Of a stretch of DNA of 64,000 bases, positions 62,208 through 64,000 are shown piece by piece. Within the stretch, counting starts at the first letter, position 1. Each line of letters begins with the position of its first letter. The notes below the pieces were generated by a model, which was not told the origin of the DNA, ran no database searches, and saw nothing but the letters and a program-made list of their open reading frames with translations. Made by a program: the position numbers and the translations under genes. Source of the stretch: CAWJMN01 sp963844055 (GTDB taxonomy: Bacteria > Planctomycetota > Planctomycetia > Pirellulales > Pirellulaceae). The stretch is taken from NCBI GenBank assembly GCA_963844055.1, contig CAWJMN010000001.1, forward strand, positions 2,604,001 to 2,668,000. Direction: 5' to 3'.

Positions 62208-63620
62208 TTACGACAGCCGCTTGCGTAACGTTGCGCGGTGAATTCCCAAGATTTCAGCGGCCGCTGATCGATTCTGTAGGCAACGATCTAGTACGGTCGT
62301 AAACAGGGGCGGTTCTACCTCGGCCAAAAAGCGTTCGTACAGATCAATCCGATTCGGATTGGAGGCCAATTGCGCCTGGGTCCAGGCTTTAATCAGGTCG
62401 TCAAGAGACATAGGTGTTGGATTTGTTGCCGCTCGGCCTTCCGCAGTAGTCGCAGGCCCCAGATGCTCGCAGGCGATAGGGCCGCCAACCGCTAATAGGG
62501 CTGCCCGTTCAACACAACTGCGAAGTTCGCGAAGGTTTCCGGGCCACTCTCGCCGACAAAGTTCCTGCATTGCCGCCTGCGTGAACTCTAGCTTTTCGGC
62601 CTGGGGTACACGGGACTGTCGCAGGAACATCTCTGCCAATAGCGGAATGTCCTCGCTTCGGTCGGCCAGTCTCGGCAAATGAATTTCTAGCCCGCCCAGC
62701 CGCGAGAGCCATTCACGGGTCTTTTCCTGGCTAGGATTGGCGGCAACAGGCCCAACGGTGGTTGCAACTAGCAATCGAACATCGGTGGGACGGGGCGTTG
62801 CATCCCCCACGGCAAACAGTTCACGACGCTCCAGCAGACGCAGGATTTTTTCCTGTGCGGCGGCGGGAACATCAAAGGCCTCATCCATGTAGGCGGTGCC
62901 ACCACTGGCGAGTTCAAGTAGGCCAACACGAGCCGCATTTGCGCCGGGGAAGGCGCCGGCAATGTGGCCAAAAAGTTCCCCCTCGGCCAGTTGTGCTCCC
63001 AGCGAAGCGAGATGAATAGGGACCAAGGGGCGTCCACTACGGAGCGAATGGCGATGGATCGCCTGCGCCACCATTTCTTTTCCGGTGCCGCTTTCCCCCG
63101 AGATGACCACCGGCATTTCCGTTGCTGCGACCAATGCGATCTGTCGGAAAACGCCTTGCATCACTTGGCTTAGTCCGATGAGCTCTCCTACCTGCGGCCG
63201 AATCGTTGGCTTGCCACCGCTCCGAAGCGATTCATCTCGGCGACGACGCACCGTACGAGTAATTGCCTCAATAGCAACCGACAAATCAAACGGCTTGGTA
63301 AGGTATTCTGCCACTTCGCACTTCGCAGCGGCCACTGCGGTAGACAAATCTCCAAAAGCCGTGATGAGCACGATCGGCGAAGTAATTTGCAACTGACGTA
63401 ATTTGCCAATCGCCGTCAGTCCATCAATGCCCGGCAAACGCACATCCATCACGATGACGTCGGGTGCCATCCGCTTGGCCAATTCGATTCCTTGTTCCGC
63501 TGAAGATGCTGTCTCAACGACATAGCCTTCTTCCACAAGTGCGCGACGAAGACTCCAGCAGATTGCTTCTTCATCGTCGACTACCAGTATCTGCACCGGC
63601 CGCAATTCTTCGCTTGGCAT
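62208..63620 (-). CDS. sigma-54-type response regulator (NtrC family), GAFPGA variant
   Basis: A 470-residue regulator: receiver domain (about 1-125) with acidic pair Asp15-Asp16, phospho-acceptor Asp59 in VIVMDVRLPGIDG and Lys in EYLTKPFD; AAA+ domain (about 150-385) with Walker A GESGTGKEMV and a Walker B GGTAYMDEAFD; and a Fis-type helix-turn-helix C-terminus (RSAAAEILGIHRATLRKRL). The loop that touches sigma-54, normally GAFTGA, reads GAFPGA with Pro225, and the Walker B is MDEA instead of LDEI, so sigma-54 activation may be altered or lost. The kinase gene lies 47 bases upstream on the same strand, so the pair is a two-component system. Confidence 0.9.
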   Translation of the reverse strand: MPSEELRPVQILVVDDEEAICWSLRRALVEEGYVVETASSAEQGIELAKRMAPDVIVMDVRLPGIDGLTAIGKLRQLQITSPIVLITAFGDLSTAVAAAKCEVAEYLTKPFDLSVAIEAITRTVRRRRDESLRSGGKPTIRPQVGELIGLSQVMQGVFRQIALVAATEMPVVISGESGTGKEMVAQAIHRHSLRSGRPLVPIHLASLGAQLAEGELFGHIAGAFPGANAARVGLLELASGGTAYMDEAFDVPAAAQEKILRLLERRELFAVGDATPRPTDVRLLVATTVGPVAANPSQEKTREWLSRLGGLEIHLPRLADRSEDIPLLAEMFLRQSRVPQAEKLEFTQAAMQELCRREWPGNLRELRSCVERAALLAVGGPIACEHLGPATTAEGRAATNPTPMSLDDLIKAWTQAQLASNPNRIDLYERFLAEVEPPLFTTVLDRCLQNRSAAAEILGIHRATLRKRLS

Positions 63621-63667
63621 GGCAAATCCACTTTGTCAGGTATTGGCCTAAACTCTGAAAGGCCGAA

Positions 63668-64000
63668 TTAGGGCTGCTCCGCGTTCTTCGAGGCATCCAG
63701 TGGCGGCGGCTGTGGAATGACCAATTCAAAGCAGGTTGGGGAAGTACTTTTTAAACGTAACGTACCGCCATGCCCTTCGGCAATGGTGCGTGAAACCGCC
63801 AGCCCCAACCCCGTCCCTTCAGGGCGACTGGTCGCGAAGGGCTCAAACAAACGCCCCGCCACCGATTCCGGCGGACCAGAGCCGCTGTCGATCACGCGTA
63901 AATAGAAGCTGCCATTTCCACTTGAACCCAGCTCCAGTCGAACCCAGCCACCTGCTCCTGCTGCTTCAATGGCATTGTGCAGCAGGTTCAAAAGTAGTTG
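63668..64000 (-). CDS. histidine kinase, C-terminal ATPase domain only (cut by window edge)
   Basis: The reading frame continues past 64000, so the sensor and dimerisation parts lie outside the window. What remains is the HATPase_c domain: N-box LLHNAIEAAGAGGWVRL, G1-like VIDSGSGPPE, F-box LFEPFATSRPEG and G2 TGLGLAVSRTIAEGHGG. It ends with a Pro-rich tail (IPQPPPLDASKNAEQP). The short N-box-to-G1 spacing and TSRPEGTGLGL motif resemble NtrB/AtoS-type kinases that partner with NtrC-like regulators, as the next gene is. Start codon not visible. Confidence 0.9.
   Translation of the reverse strand, partial: QLLLNLLHNAIEAAGAGGWVRLELGSSGNGSFYLRVIDSGSGPPESVAGRLFEPFATSRPEGTGLGLAVSRTIAEGHGGTLRLKSTSPTCFELVIPQPPPLDASKNAEQP

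Overview
The window comes from a planctomycete, most likely a member of the Pirellulales (Blastopirellula/Bremerella/Rhodopirellula-like). The sequence evidence is the density of families that are expanded in that phylum: three DUF1501 proteins, one DUF1552, one DUF1549/DUF1553 and one DUF1592-type cytochrome protein, a PPC-domain protein, an arylsulfatase, two Tat-exported Gfo/Idh/MocA oxidoreductases, and a very large protein carrying the LEPR-XLL N-terminal signature. No rRNA, tRNA, CRISPR array or insertion sequence was recognised.

Layout. 1-2335 (+): 3' end of a DUF1501 gene, then an exported dienelactone-type hydrolase that is frameshifted near its 3' end. 2390-8423 (-): an operon-like DUF1549/DUF1553 - PPC - DUF1501 cassette. 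8679-11576 (-): sulfatase preceded by another DUF1501 gene. 12118-13494 (-): an AT-rich gene for a two-lobed retropepsin-like protein with a PDZ domain. 14057-21478 (-): a secreted or surface protein of about 2,470 residues (LEPR-XLL, beta-helix, RTX repeats). 21851-31717: a degenerate esterase-like protein, a zinc-ribbon membrane protein, threonine ammonia-lyase, a VWA protein, a Ser/Thr kinase and a receiver-like protein. 31714-39456 (-): a chaperone block, in transcription order groEL1, groES, groEL2, terminator, dnaJ, grpE, fmdB-type zinc ribbon, yacG, membrane protein. 39894-44433 (-): inositol-phosphatase-type enzyme, DUF1592 and DUF1552. 44434-49879 (+): a structured leader with terminator, an unknown protein, a frameshifted HTH-EIIA gene, an unknown protein, creatininase, an MFS carrier and a small membrane protein. 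49876-53740 (-): a small Cys protein, two Gfo/Idh/MocA proteins and an RluA-type synthase. 54102-55604 (+): dapA with a textbook terminator, then a membrane protein. 55654-59660 (-): a two-domain metallophosphoesterase, an ABM-domain protein, YbjQ and an SDR. 60010-62193 (+): tandem HtrA-like genes, one intact and one degenerate. 62208-64000 (-): sigma-54-type response regulator and its histidine kinase (cut by the window edge).

How the parts fit. The DUF1501/DUF1549/DUF1592/PPC/sulfatase/phosphoesterase genes form an exported catabolic or surface repertoire typical of the phylum, with unknown individual substrates. The groE-dnaJ-grpE block is the protein-folding core; no HrcA gene and no CIRCE box is visible, but a perfect 9-bp inverted repeat lies upstream of groEL1. 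The most unusual items are: the HtrA pair, whose second member has its PDZ domain inside the protease domain and a Cys at the Ser position; the two-lobed aspartyl-protease-like protein with one dead lobe; an NtrC-type regulator with GAFPGA instead of GAFTGA; a hairpin-plus-terminator element at 44700-44819; and two genes (near 2160 and 45690) whose conserved sequence continues in another frame, either true decay or sequencing errors.
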